Source: AP-15 sp963733945
Lineage (GTDB): Bacteria > Pseudomonadota > Alphaproteobacteria > ATCC43930 > CGMCC-115725
Direction: 5' to 3'
DNA length: 64,000 nucleotides
Assembly: GCA_963733945.1 (NCBI GenBank)
Contig: CAVTFD010000040.1
Span: forward strand, 172,494 to 236,493
The notes under the pieces are model-generated. The model saw nothing but the letters and a program-made list of their open reading frames with translations, was not told the origin of the DNA and did no database searches. A program made the translations under genes and the position numbers. Below, piece by piece: positions 52,514 to 62,715 of this stretch. The stretch's first letter is position 1; each line of letters opens with the position of its first letter.

Positions 52514-53716
52514 ATGCGGCGACTGTTTGGGACCGCCGTCGGAGGGATGCTGCTGCTGTGGGCCGTCGCGGCGTCCGCCGGCGATGTAGTCAAGGTCGGG
52601 CTGATCGCATCCTACACCGGCGCTTTCGCGACCTGGGGCAGCCAGTTCCAGCAGGCGGTCGAGGCTTATCAGGCACTCCACGGCAACACCGTCAAGGGGC
52701 CGGGCGGCGAGGAGATCGAAATCCAGTTCGTCTACCGGGACGCGGCGAGCCAGGGGCCCGATAAGGCCAAGCAACTAGCCGAAGAGCTGATCCTGCACGA
52801 TCACGTCAAGTTCCTCTGCGGTCTCGAATTGTCGCCCTACGCGATGGCGCTCGCCGATATCTCGAAAGAGGCGAAGGTCCCGGTCGTCATCATGAACGCG
52901 GCGACCGCCTCGATCACCCGCATGTCGCCCTATTTCGTGCGCGTCAGCCAGACGGTGCCCCAGGACGTGGCGCCGCTTGGTCCTTGGGCGGTCGCGCATG
53001 GCATCAAGCGGGTCTACACGATCGTCAGCGATTATGCGCCCGGCTATGATGCGGAGAAGTATTTCATCAAGACCTTCAAGGCCGCCGGCGGCGAGATCGT
53101 CGGAAGCGCGCGCACCCCCCAGCAGGAGACCAATTTCTCGGCCTATATGGAGCGCGCGCTGCAGGCAAAGCCCGACGCGCTCTACATGTTCCAGCCGGCC
53201 GGCTCGCCTTCGGTCGCCTTTGTCAAGGCCTATGTCGAGCGCGGCTTGAAGGCGGCGGGCATTAAGCTGCTCGGCGGCGGCGAGACGCAGGAGCTGTTCC
53301 TGCCCAATTTCACCGACGACATCGTCGGCACGGTCACCAGCATGCATTACACCGAAACCAACAACAACCCCGCCAATCTTGAACTCCAGGCGCAGCTCAA
53401 GAAGATGTTCGGCGATAAGGCGGTCCCTGACATTGCCTCGGTCGCGGCATGGGATGGCACGATGCTGATCCAACAGGCGGTGGCGGCGCTCGGTCCCGAT
53501 GCCGATGGGCTCAAATACATCGACTTTATGAAGGGTAAAAAGTTCGACAGCCCGCGCGGGCCGGTCGAAATCGATCCCGTCGAGCGCGACATCATCCAGA
53601 ATATCTATATCCGCCGCGTCGAGAAACGTGATGGTAAGCTCGTCAACGTCAATATCGGCGAAGTGGGTATGGTAAAGGACCCGTGGAAGCTAGATAATCC
53701 GCCGAAATCGAACTGA
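52514..53716 (+). CDS. Branched-chain amino acid-type ABC substrate-binding protein
   Basis: 400 residues: a signal peptide (MRRLFGTAVGGMLLLWAVA, cleavage near ASAG), then the LivJ/K-like bilobed fold with VGLIASYTGAFATWGSQFQQ at the start. Members bind amino acids, urea, amides or aromatic acids. The start at 52514 has GGGGAGG seven bases upstream; a longer frame begins at 52454. It heads the livKHMGF-type operon. Confidence 0.93.
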   Translation: MRRLFGTAVGGMLLLWAVAASAGDVVKVGLIASYTGAFATWGSQFQQAVEAYQALHGNTVKGPGGEEIEIQFVYRDAASQGPDKAKQLAEELILHDHVKFLCGLELSPYAMALADISKEAKVPVVIMNAATASITRMSPYFVRVSQTVPQDVAPLGPWAVAHGIKRVYTIVSDYAPGYDAEKYFIKTFKAAGGEIVGSARTPQQETNFSAYMERALQAKPDALYMFQPAGSPSVAFVKAYVERGLKAAGIKLLGGGETQELFLPNFTDDIVGTVTSMHYTETNNNPANLELQAQLKKMFGDKAVPDIASVAAWDGTMLIQQAVAALGPDADGLKYIDFMKGKKFDSPRGPVEIDPVERDIIQNIYIRRVEKRDGKLVNVNIGEVGMVKDPWKLDNPPKSN

Positions 53717-53763
53717 CGGCCTCCGCGTACATCTCGGCCCGTTTCATACGTCCCAGCTGACGA

Positions 53764-54633
53764 ATGCTTTCCTTCGCGTTGACCGTGCTGTTGGACGGCA
53801 TTTCCTATGGGATGATCCTGTTCCTGATTTCGGTCGGGCTGACGGTCACAATGGGGCTGATGCGCGTCGTCAATCTGGCGCATGGCGCGTTCGCGATGAT
53901 CGGCGGCTACGTCGCGGGTTATCTGACGCAACAGGGAGGGAATTTCTACCTCTCGGCGCTCGGCGGTGCGGCAGCGGCGGCTGCGCTCGGAGCGATCGCG
54001 GAAATGACAATCTATCGCCCTCTCTACCGCAAGGGCGAGCTTTCCCAGGTGTTGCTGACGGTCGGCATCGTGTTCGTCGCAACCGGCGCGATCACCGCTA
54101 TCTTCGGCGCCTTCCCCTATCCGGTCGTGTTCCCCGCCTATCTGACGAGGCCCGTCAATATAGGCTTTCGCGAGTATCCGGCCTATCGGCTGTTTCTGAT
54201 CGCGGTCGGCGCCGCGATTGCAGCGGTCCTGTGGCTCGTGCTCGACGGATCGACCTACGGCGCGAGACTGCGCGCCGCCGTCGACAACCCCAACATGGCG
54301 CGCGCTGTCGGTATCGACGTGAACCTGCTGTTCACTGGCACCTTTGTCATCGGTTGCGGGCTCGCTGGGCTCGGCGGCGCGATCGGCGCCGGCATCCTCT
54401 CGCTCGAACCGGCCTATGCGCTGAAATACATCGTCTTGTTCCTGGTAGTCGTGATCGTCGGTGGCGAGGGAAGTTTCGGGGGCTCGTTCGTTGCCGCGAT
54501 GGCGCTCGGGATCATCGATACATTGGGCAAATACTTCGTGCCCGAGGCGGCGGCCTATCTTCTCTATGCGGCCGTCTTCGCGCTGCTGTTGTGGCGACCG
54601 CGCGGCCTGTTGCCGCCGAAATCGGCCGCATGA
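53764..54633 (+). CDS. livH: ABC transporter permease, LivH type
   Basis: 289 residues with about eight membrane helices: LLDGISYGMILFLISVGLTV at the start and RVVNLAHGAFAMIGGYVAGY near residue 35, then IVLFLVVVIVGGEGSFGGSF in the C-terminal half, the LivH signature with the EAA-like loop. Forms the channel with LivM. The gene name reflects family, not a known substrate. Confidence 0.92.
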   Translation: MLSFALTVLLDGISYGMILFLISVGLTVTMGLMRVVNLAHGAFAMIGGYVAGYLTQQGGNFYLSALGGAAAAAALGAIAEMTIYRPLYRKGELSQVLLTVGIVFVATGAITAIFGAFPYPVVFPAYLTRPVNIGFREYPAYRLFLIAVGAAIAAVLWLVLDGSTYGARLRAAVDNPNMARAVGIDVNLLFTGTFVIGCGLAGLGGAIGAGILSLEPAYALKYIVLFLVVVIVGGEGSFGGSFVAAMALGIIDTLGKYFVPEAAAYLLYAAVFALLLWRPRGLLPPKSAA

Positions 54634-55607
54634 TCCGCGGCCGCCGCGTTCTCGCAGCATTTGGGCATGCGCTGCCCTGGGCGATCGCCCTCGCCTATTT
54701 CTACCTCGCTCCGTATGACCTGAGCTTTGGCACCCAGGTCATGATCTGGATCCTGTTTGCGATGTCGCTCGACCTCGCGCTCGGCTATGCCGGCATTCTG
54801 ACCCTGGGGCATGCCGGCTTTTTCGGCATCGGAGCCTATGCGGCCGGACTGTTCGCGATCCATGTCTCCCCCGACCCGATCCTAGGTCATTTGGCGGCAG
54901 TCGCCCTCGCCGCGGTGCTCGGCGCGATCACCGGGGCGATGATCCTGCACACCAGCGGGGTCACGTTCTTGATGCTGACCCTGGCGATCGTGTCGGTGCT
55001 GTCCGAATACGCCAATCAGGCCCGCGGCCTGACCGGCGGTGATGATGGGCTGCAAGGCATCAAGCTCGATCCGATCTTCGGGATGTTCGAATTCAACATT
55101 TTCGGCAAGACCGCTTATGTCTACGCGGCGGTCGTGCTGTTCGGCTGGTTCCTGTTTGCGTGGCGCATCGTTCATTCGCCGTTCGGCCGCTCGCTCGACG
55201 GCATCCGCCAGAATCCACGGCGCATGCGCGCGATTGGCACCCCGGTGTGGTGGCGCTTGCTCGCGATCTATACGATCTCGGCCGCGATGGCCGGATCGGC
55301 GGGGGCGCTGTCGGCGCATGCGACCCGTTTCGTCGGCCTCTCCGTTCTCGACCTACTGACCTCGGGTATTGTCACGGTCGCCCTGATACTCGGTGGCACG
55401 CGTCGGCTCTATGGCGCCTTCGTCGGCGCGGCGACCTACTTCGTCGTGCAGGACTTGAGCGCAAAGATCAGCCCGTTCTTCTGGGAATTCGTGGTTGGCG
55501 GCATGCTGATCCTGACGGTGCTGCTGCTCGACGGCGGCCTTCTGGATCTCGGGCCTGCCGCCTTGCGGCTGCGCGATCGCTGGCGCGCAGCCAGGGAAGG
55601 GAAATGA
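54630..55607 (+). CDS. livM: ABC transporter permease, LivM type
   Basis: 325 residues, about ten helices: LDLALGYAGILTLGHAGFFG near residue 45 and RSLDGIRQNPRRMRAIG near residue 189 match LivM. The ATG overlaps the stop of livH (ATGA), and the next gene overlaps its stop in the same way. Confidence 0.92.
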   Translation: MIRGRRVLAAFGHALPWAIALAYFYLAPYDLSFGTQVMIWILFAMSLDLALGYAGILTLGHAGFFGIGAYAAGLFAIHVSPDPILGHLAAVALAAVLGAITGAMILHTSGVTFLMLTLAIVSVLSEYANQARGLTGGDDGLQGIKLDPIFGMFEFNIFGKTAYVYAAVVLFGWFLFAWRIVHSPFGRSLDGIRQNPRRMRAIGTPVWWRLLAIYTISAAMAGSAGALSAHATRFVGLSVLDLLTSGIVTVALILGGTRRLYGAFVGAATYFVVQDLSAKISPFFWEFVVGGMLILTVLLLDGGLLDLGPAALRLRDRWRAAREGK

Positions 55608-56355
55608 CAGCGCCGCCCGCCCTGTCGGTTCGCGGCCTCTCGAAAAGCTTCGGTGCGCTGGCCGTCGCCCAAAGCATCGACCTCGACCTCAATCCCGGCG
55701 CGCGCGTCGCGTTGATCGGGCCCAACGGCGCCGGCAAGACAACGTTCGTCAATCTCCTGACCGGCTTTCTCGCACCCGATGGCGGGACAATCGCGCTGGC
55801 GGGCGACAACGTCACCGACCTGCGCCCCGAAGAGCGGGTCAAGCGCGGGCTGGTGCGAACGCACCAGATCAGCACATTGCTCGTCGACAACACCGCGCGC
55901 GACAACGTCGCGATCGCGATCGCCGAGCGCGAGGGTTTTGCCTGGCGGCTGTTGCGGTTTGGCAAAGAATGGCGCCGCTGCCGCGACGAGGCGCAGCAAA
56001 GGCTCGACGAGATCGAGATCGGCGGCGTCGCCGAGCGCTGCGTCCACCAGCTCCCATATGGCGAGCAGCGGTTGCTCGAAATCGCCATCGCCCTGGCGCT
56101 GTTGCCTCGGGTCTTGCTGCTCGACGAACCGGCAGCTGGCGTCCCGTCCTACGAAACCGACGTCATCCACCAGGCGCTTGGCCGCCTGCCAGCGGACATC
56201 GCGATCCTGATCATCGAGCACGACATGGATGTCGTGTTCCGCTTCGCGCACGAAATCGTCGTGTTGGTGCAGGGCCGGGTGCTGATGCGCGGAATGCCGG
56301 AGGCAGTTTCCGCCGATCCCCGCGTGCGCGCCGTCTATCTCGGCAAAACCGCGAG

Positions 56356-56359
<4 letters not shown>
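55604..56359 (+). CDS. livG: ABC transporter ATPase, LivG type
   Basis: 251 residues with Walker A GPNGAGKTTF near residue 41, the Q-loop region near THQISTLLVD, the signature LPYGEQRLLEIA (the family's degenerate form of LSGGQ) and Walker B VLLLDEPAAG, then the H-loop IIEHDMD. Powers the transporter. Confidence 0.94.
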
Positions 56360-57063
<704 letters not shown>

Positions 57064-57129
57064 AGGTCGCGCCGGCGCTGGTGACTGCAAACCTTTATAC
57101 GGGGGGAGAAAGCGCACCGTCCTGTATGT

Positions 57130-58098
57130 TCAGACAATCTGGTTGCGCAATTTCGCTTCGCCGCGCCACAGACGATCGAGATTGTCGCGCAGGATCTCGA
57201 TCACATTGTCCTCGTAATGCCGAGTCTCGCCGGCCGTATGGGGCGTGATCAGGACTTGCTCCATTGCCCACAGCGGCGAACTCGGCGCCAGCGGTTCCTC
57301 TGCCGTCACGTCGATGCCGGCGCCCGCGATGCGGCGCGTCGCCATCGCCTCGATCAGCGCGGCCTCGTCGACCACCCTCCCGCGAGCGACGTTCACGAGG
57401 TGGGCGGTGGGCTTCATCCGGCTGAGTGCCCCGGCGTCGACCAGGTTCTCGGTCTCTGCGGTCAGTGGGCAGGTGAGGGCCACGAAATCGGCATCGGGCA
57501 AGAACGCGTTGAGCTCGTCCATGGTATGCACTGCATCCGCAGCACCGCGGCCGAAGGCTGGATGGAGCCGCAGCCCGACGACGCGCATATCGAAGGCCTT
57601 GGCCAGTTGGGCCAGTCGTCCGCCGATATCCCCCAGGCCGACGACCAGGAGCGTCTTGCCGCCCAGCTCGTCCTCACGTTGGGAAAGATCGCCGATCATG
57701 CCCCGCCACACGTGCTGTTGCTGGTTGTCGCGAGCCTCGGGAAGACGGCGGCTCAATGCGAGCATCAGCGCCATCGCGTGCTCGGCAACCGCGCGAGCAT
57801 TGACGCCGCGCGCACTCGCGAGCCGGATCCCGCGCCTTGCCAGCTCTTCGCGCGGGAATTGGTCGGTGCCGGCGCCGATCGACTGAATAAAGCGGAGCCG
57901 TTTCGTCCGATCGAGGAACTGGTTCTGCCATAGCCCGGAGATCACCAGCACGTCGGCTTCGCCCACCCGCTTCACCAGGGTCCCGGGGTCCCGGACGGCG
58001 AAACTGTTGATCCCGGTCTCGAGCAACGAGAACTGCTCATGGAGCTGATAGGCGACGTGAGCGAAGCAAATGACGATTTTGTCGTTCGGAGGGATCAT
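57130..58098 (-). CDS. D-2-hydroxyacid dehydrogenase (NAD-dependent)
   Basis: 322 residues. NAD-binding loop VVGLGDIGGRLAQLA near residue 150, catalytic Arg in LVNVARGRVVDEAAL near residue 231, Glu in DVTAEEPL near residue 259 and His in LITPHTAGETRH near residue 283. It interconverts 2-keto acids and D-2-hydroxy acids. It is convergent with the Liv operon, so a shared role is possible but not shown. Confidence 0.93.
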   Translation of the reverse strand: MIPPNDKIVICFAHVAYQLHEQFSLLETGINSFAVRDPGTLVKRVGEADVLVISGLWQNQFLDRTKRLRFIQSIGAGTDQFPREELARRGIRLASARGVNARAVAEHAMALMLALSRRLPEARDNQQQHVWRGMIGDLSQREDELGGKTLLVVGLGDIGGRLAQLAKAFDMRVVGLRLHPAFGRGAADAVHTMDELNAFLPDADFVALTCPLTAETENLVDAGALSRMKPTAHLVNVARGRVVDEAALIEAMATRRIAGAGIDVTAEEPLAPSSPLWAMEQVLITPHTAGETRHYEDNVIEILRDNLDRLWRGEAKLRNQIV

Positions 58099-58179
58099 GG
58101 TGGATTACACTCGCCGAAGTTGGTGCACATGGCCGAAGAGCCGGTCGGCTCGGACGATTTCCTAGACGAGAGTAAACCG

Positions 58180-58345
58180 ATGAGTAATCCGGCCTTCAAG
58201 TTCGACCATGTTCACATCATCAGCCAAGATCCGGAAGCCTCGGCGAATTGATATGTCGAGATGTTCGGGGCCACGATCACCGCCAACACGATGGCCCGCG
58301 GCGCTCCGCAGATATTCGTCCTCGCAATGACAGAGACTTACGGGT
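58180..58345 (+). pseudogene. VOC (glyoxalase/bleomycin resistance) family relic
   Basis: The frame starts MSNPAFKFDHVHIISQDPEA and continues after a TGA (58249-58251) with YVEMFGATITANTMARGAPQ, the first VOC strand-helix module. The TGA replaces the Trp usual before Tyr at this point. The frame then runs into inverted repeats at 58321-58356 and loses similarity. Only about 50 residues of a protein of about 130 remain. Confidence 0.6.
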
Positions 58346-58356
58346 GTCATTGCGAG
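58321..58356. repeat. Two outward-facing ends of type B palindromes
   Basis: The 12 bases ctcgcaatgaca at 58321 and tgtcattgcgag at 58345 are perfect inverted repeats separated by 12 bases. They equal the right and left ends of the 84-bp palindromes at 10290 and 10681, arranged back to back. The second continues a little as gcgcagcgaggcaatc. Confidence 0.7.
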
Positions 58357-58660
58357 CGCAGCGAGGCAATCTCCAGGGCACGCGTCTGACGGTACCAACC
58401 GTCAACTCGCACCATTACGATGAAGTTCGTATCGCTCCGGAGGCGTCGCCGACAGAATTTCGACCTCGCTCAGTAGCTCACCCAAGTTAAAGGCATCGAA
58501 AGCTTACGTTAAATCGCAATGCTCCTAGACGGAGTGAATTCGACGCGATGAACAGTTGGCTGCGGTTTCGGGTTTTAATGGTCATGCGCCTGGTTGATCC
58601 TGCACGTCACGCTCGATCTGCGGATTTTCGGGGGGATGACAGAGCAAACGGAGGAATGCG
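58357..58660. other. Spacer without supported gene
   Basis: After the repeat ends there is a stretch with no open frame of known type up to the epimerase gene. It holds the short continuation of the type B repeat and, presumably, the epimerase promoter. Confidence 0.5.
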
Positions 58661-59869
58661 ATGACAGACGTTCCGGAAGACGGGTGCTTCTGCCTGCGCC
58701 GCAAACCGGGCGCAGCGATGGGTTACTTCTTGGCCATCGCCGCGGCATTGGCAGCCGCCATCTCAGGCGGAACGGCCGCCGCCGCGACGCTCGATCGGGC
58801 GCCCTATGGCACCACGCAAGGCGCGCAGGCGGTCGACATCTTCACGATGACCAACGACCACGGCCTGCGCGTGCGTTTCCTCAGTTTTGGCGGCGTCATC
58901 ACCGAGATCGACGTGCCCGACCGCGCAGGCCGTCTCTATGACATCGTGCTCGGTCTCAGAACCTTGCGGGAATACGAGACGCTCCCCGGCCATTTCGGCG
59001 CGATCACCGGCCGTTACGCCAACCGCATCGGCGGCGCGCGGTTCACGTTGGGAGGCCAGACCTACCATCTGATCGCCAACAATGGCGCCAACACGCTCCA
59101 TGGCGGCCCTAACGCGCTCGATCGTCAGGTCTGGGCGGTGTCAGCTACGCCCGTGCACGATGGTGTCGCGGCAACGCTGAGCTACGTCAGTAGAGCCGGC
59201 GATCAGAACTTTCCCGGCACATTGACGACGCAGGTGACCTACACGCTCACCAACGAGAATGCGCTGCGGATCGACTACGCAGCCAGCACCGACAAGGATA
59301 CGGTGGTCAACCTCACCAACCATTCCTACTTCAACCTAGCCGGTAACGGTTCCGGCTCGGTCGCCGATCAGCTGCTGCTAGTCAACGCAGACCGCTACAC
59401 CTCGACCGGACCCGATCAGATTCCCACTGGAGAGATCGCACCAGTCGAAGGCACGCCGCTCGACTTCCGGCAGATGATGCCGATCGGCGCCCGGCTGCAC
59501 AGCGCGTTCCAGCAGATGGTCTATGCGCATGGCTATGACCACAACTTCGTCCTGAATAAACGCGCCCGCGACAGCATGACGTTTGCCGCGCGCGGTTACG
59601 ATCCCCAGACCGGCCGCGTGATCGATTGCTTCACGACCGAGCCTGGTCTGCAGGTCTATACCAGCAATGGCATGAACGGCTCTGTGGTCGGGTCCTCGGG
59701 CACGACCTATCGCCAGACCGAGGCGTTCACGCTTGAGACGCAGCATTTTCCTGACAGCCCCAACAAGCCAAACTTTCCGACCACGGAGCTGAAGCCGGGG
59801 CAGGATTTCCGTTCGACCACGATATTCCGCTTCGCAACGGATGCGTCCTTGCCGCCGCTACCCCGCTGA
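58661..59869 (+). CDS. Exported aldose 1-epimerase (galactose mutarotase family)
   Basis: 402 residues. The first 43 include a hydrophobic segment (GYFLAIAAALAAAISGG, cleavage near AAAA) that looks like a signal peptide after an unusually long polar start. The mutarotase core has NTLHGGPNALDRQVW near residue 145 and TNHSYFNLAG near residue 222 (catalytic His), and the general-base Glu in AFTLETQHFPDSPN near residue 350. GGAGG lies six bases before the ATG. It likely interconverts alpha and beta sugars in the periplasm. Confidence 0.9.
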   Translation: MTDVPEDGCFCLRRKPGAAMGYFLAIAAALAAAISGGTAAAATLDRAPYGTTQGAQAVDIFTMTNDHGLRVRFLSFGGVITEIDVPDRAGRLYDIVLGLRTLREYETLPGHFGAITGRYANRIGGARFTLGGQTYHLIANNGANTLHGGPNALDRQVWAVSATPVHDGVAATLSYVSRAGDQNFPGTLTTQVTYTLTNENALRIDYAASTDKDTVVNLTNHSYFNLAGNGSGSVADQLLLVNADRYTSTGPDQIPTGEIAPVEGTPLDFRQMMPIGARLHSAFQQMVYAHGYDHNFVLNKRARDSMTFAARGYDPQTGRVIDCFTTEPGLQVYTSNGMNGSVVGSSGTTYRQTEAFTLETQHFPDSPNKPNFPTTELKPGQDFRSTTIFRFATDASLPPLPR

Positions 59870-59941
59870 GAACTGTTCCCGGCTCCCTGATGCTGCGGGG
59901 AATTTTGCCGCGCGCGTAGGACATGTTCCGAGCTTGCGCGA

Positions 59942-62242
59942 TCACTCCGGACTCCTGGTGGCCGGTTTGGCCGCACTCATGTGCCAGACGCGGGCGGGCG
60001 AGAGGGGCAGCTGGTTAGGCATCGCTCCGAACGAGGCCAGAGCATTGGCGATGGCATTCGCCATCAGGCCGCCGATCGGGATGATAGGCCCCTCGCCCGC
60101 GCCCTTGACCCCGAGCGGGTTGCTCGGAGAGGGGTGATTTTCGAGCGCGATCGCCCAAATCTTTGGAAAATCGGTCGCTGTCGGGATCAGGTAGTCGGCG
60201 AGGTTGCCGGCCAGCAACTGCCCGTTTGCGTCATAGACGAGGTGCTCCAAAAAGGCGCCACCCAGCCCTTGGACCATGCCGCCGATCGCCTGGCCATGGA
60301 GGGTCAACGGGTTGACAATGCGGCCGACATCCTCGACGACGAGACAGTCGAGCAATTCGACGTCGCCCGTTCCCGGGTCGACCGCGACATGCGCCGCGGC
60401 CGATCCGTAGGTGTAGGTCAGCCGGTTGTCGTTGCCGAATGCCGTCGTGACCCGCAGGCCGTCTGGCGCCAACTCGGCAAAGGCGAGCGAGCGCCCGTCG
60501 GGAGCACGGGCATATCCATCCGCCAGTTCGACCCGTTCGGCGGAACAGCCTAGCCGTGCGCCGGCGGCAGCGCGGATCTTGGCGAGCAGGGCATTCGCCG
60601 CCTCGAACACCGCCGACCCGCCGAGGACTGTCGAGCGTGACGCGAACGCTCCATAGCCCTCGTCGAGCAACGGTGTCGAGCCGTGCAAGACCCGCACCTG
60701 CCCGAGCGGCAGGCCGAGCGTGTCCGCCGCGATCTGCGCCATCACCGTTTCGAGGCCCTGCCCGACGGCAGTCGAGCCGACATAGACCGACACCGTGCCA
60801 TCCGCCTCGAGGTCGAGCCGCGCCGTCTCCTTGGGGCCGGCACCGCCGCCCTCGATAAAGCAGGCGACAGAAATGCCGTGGTAGCGCCCGTCGATCTCAC
60901 GGCCTTGCAGCGCCAGTTTTTCGTCCCAACCGAACTCGACGAGACAGCGTTCGAGGGTTTCGCGATAGTCGCCGCTGTCGCATTCGGTATCGACGGCCGG
61001 ACCGCCCGGCTCCAGCCGGGGCAGGCGGTACGGCATCTCGCCGGCGCCGATCAGGTTGCGCCGACGCATCTCGGCGCTGCCGATCCCGAGGTCGCGCGCC
61101 GCCAGTTCGATCAGCCGCTCGCAAAAAAACGAGCCCTCGTAACGGCCGGGCGCGCGGTAGGTGCCGGACGGGGTCTTATTGGTTAAGAGCGCTGTTGAGG
61201 TGATCCGCACATTCGGCACGCGATAGGGGCCGGTCAAGCCTTGCGCCAAAGTGCGCGGCTGGATCAACCCATTGGTGCGGACATAGGCCCCGAGGTCGAC
61301 GAACATCTCGCCACGCATCCCGAGGATTGTGCCGTCGCTGCGGCAGGCGATCTCGATCTCGCAATCCGCCTCACGCGCATGGTTCATCGCAATCAGATGC
61401 TCGCGCCGGTCTTCGAGCCAGCGGACCGGGCGGCCGACATGCCGCGCGGCGAACGGAATCAGGAAGTCCTCGGGGTAGAACTCGCCGCGGGCGCCAAAGC
61501 CGCCGCCAACATCGTTCTCGATCAGGTCGACCTGGGCTGGCAACAGGCCCAACATCGCTGCCAGGGTATCGCGGTTGAAGAAGGGCACCTTCGCCGCGCC
61601 CAGCACCGTCATCCGGCCCTGTGCTGCATCCCATTCGGCAAGCACGCCGCGCGGCTCCATCGGCAGTGCTGTATGACGCTGGACCGAGAACCGCTCGCGC
61701 CTGACGTAGTCAGCATCGCGAAAGGCCGCGTCGGCGTCGCCCTTGACCCCGGTAAAGATCATCGCGGCGTTTGTGCCGGCTCCCTCGAACAGCAGGATAT
61801 CGCCTCGCCCGGAAGCGCGCCGATCCGGAACGGGCGGCAGCTCTTCGATGTCGAGGGCGATCGCACCGACACCGTCCTCGGCCAGCGCCGGGCTGTCGCC
61901 CAGCACGACGGCGACCGGCTCGCCGACATAACGCACACGGTCGGCCGCGATTACCGGCTGCAGAAAGCGCTCCGTGCCGGGCAAGGGCAGAAGACGCAGC
62001 GGGATGCGGGGCACCACGCCGATGTCTTTCGCGGTGATGACAGCGCGCACCCCTCCTATCGCAAGCGCGGCGGTGGCGTCGATGGTTGCGACGAGGCCGT
62101 GCGCAACAGGGCTGCGCAGGATGGCCGCATGCAGCATGCTTTCGCGCTGCAAATCGCCGACGAACTGACCGCGGCCGCGCAAAAAGCGCAGATCCTCGAT
62201 CCGCTCGATCGGGCTGCCGATATACCGGTTCGTCCCGATCAT
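59942..62242 (-). CDS. Mo-hydroxylase large (molybdopterin) subunit, xanthine dehydrogenase family
   Basis: 766 residues, full family length. Start MIGTNRYIGSPIERIEDLRF; NDVGGGFGARGEFYPED near residue 245; active-site loop SGTYRAPGRYEGSFFCER near residue 355, which has Ala-Pro-Gly where bona fide CO dehydrogenases have Cys-Ser-Phe; NPLGVKGAGEGPIIP near the end with the active-site Glu. It binds Mo-pterin and hydroxylates an unknown substrate. The ATG overlaps the end of the 2Fe-2S subunit gene. Confidence 0.94.
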   Translation of the reverse strand: MIGTNRYIGSPIERIEDLRFLRGRGQFVGDLQRESMLHAAILRSPVAHGLVATIDATAALAIGGVRAVITAKDIGVVPRIPLRLLPLPGTERFLQPVIAADRVRYVGEPVAVVLGDSPALAEDGVGAIALDIEELPPVPDRRASGRGDILLFEGAGTNAAMIFTGVKGDADAAFRDADYVRRERFSVQRHTALPMEPRGVLAEWDAAQGRMTVLGAAKVPFFNRDTLAAMLGLLPAQVDLIENDVGGGFGARGEFYPEDFLIPFAARHVGRPVRWLEDRREHLIAMNHAREADCEIEIACRSDGTILGMRGEMFVDLGAYVRTNGLIQPRTLAQGLTGPYRVPNVRITSTALLTNKTPSGTYRAPGRYEGSFFCERLIELAARDLGIGSAEMRRRNLIGAGEMPYRLPRLEPGGPAVDTECDSGDYRETLERCLVEFGWDEKLALQGREIDGRYHGISVACFIEGGGAGPKETARLDLEADGTVSVYVGSTAVGQGLETVMAQIAADTLGLPLGQVRVLHGSTPLLDEGYGAFASRSTVLGGSAVFEAANALLAKIRAAAGARLGCSAERVELADGYARAPDGRSLAFAELAPDGLRVTTAFGNDNRLTYTYGSAAAHVAVDPGTGDVELLDCLVVEDVGRIVNPLTLHGQAIGGMVQGLGGAFLEHLVYDANGQLLAGNLADYLIPTATDFPKIWAIALENHPSPSNPLGVKGAGEGPIIPIGGLMANAIANALASFGAMPNQLPLSPARVWHMSAAKPATRSPE

Positions 62243-62715
62243 GGCTTGTCGGCCTTGCGGTAGGCGGCGCGGGCTTCGAGCACCGCCTCGACGATCGGAA
62301 TATAGCCGGTGCAACGGCACAAATTGCCGGACAGGGCGGAGCGGATGCGATCGGCGTCCGCATCGGGTTCCTCAGTCAACAGCGCGTGCGCTGTCGTCAA
62401 CATGCCGGGGGTGCAGAAGCCGCATTGCAACGCGTGATGCTTGCGGAAGGCGGTCTGCAGCGGACTCAACGCGTCGTCGCTCGACAGACCCTCGACGGTG
62501 ACGATGCTGGCGCCGTCAGCCTGCACCGTCAGCATCAGACAGGCGCGGACCGCGGCGCCGTCGACGATGACCGTGCACGCGCCGCAGGCGCCGTGCTCGC
62601 AGCCGAGATGGGTTCCGGTCAGGCGTAGCACCTCGCGCAAGCAATCGGCGAGGTGGAGACGCGGCTCGACATCGACCGTAGCAGCATCACCATTGACCCG
62701 GAAATTTACCCGCAT
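62239..62715 (-). CDS. 2Fe-2S subunit of the Mo-hydroxylase
   Basis: 158 residues. The plant-type cluster is in HLGCEHGACGACTVIVDG near residue 37, and the second cluster in QCGFCTPGMLTTAHALL near residue 96 and GNLCRCTGYIPIVEAV near residue 130. It moves electrons from the Mo centre to FAD. Overlaps both neighbours: the ATG lies at the stop of the FAD gene. Confidence 0.96.
   Translation of the reverse strand: MRVNFRVNGDAATVDVEPRLHLADCLREVLRLTGTHLGCEHGACGACTVIVDGAAVRACLMLTVQADGASIVTVEGLSSDDALSPLQTAFRKHHALQCGFCTPGMLTTAHALLTEEPDADADRIRSALSGNLCRCTGYIPIVEAVLEARAAYRKADKP

Noticed and set aside
53605..54660. A 351-residue minus-strand frame
   Set aside because: It is antisense to livH and the end of the binding-protein gene, with the charged, low-hydrophobic composition of a shadow in GC-rich DNA.
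59942..62242. A genuine CO dehydrogenase (CoxL)
   Set aside because: The active-site loop lacks the Cys of the form I enzyme.
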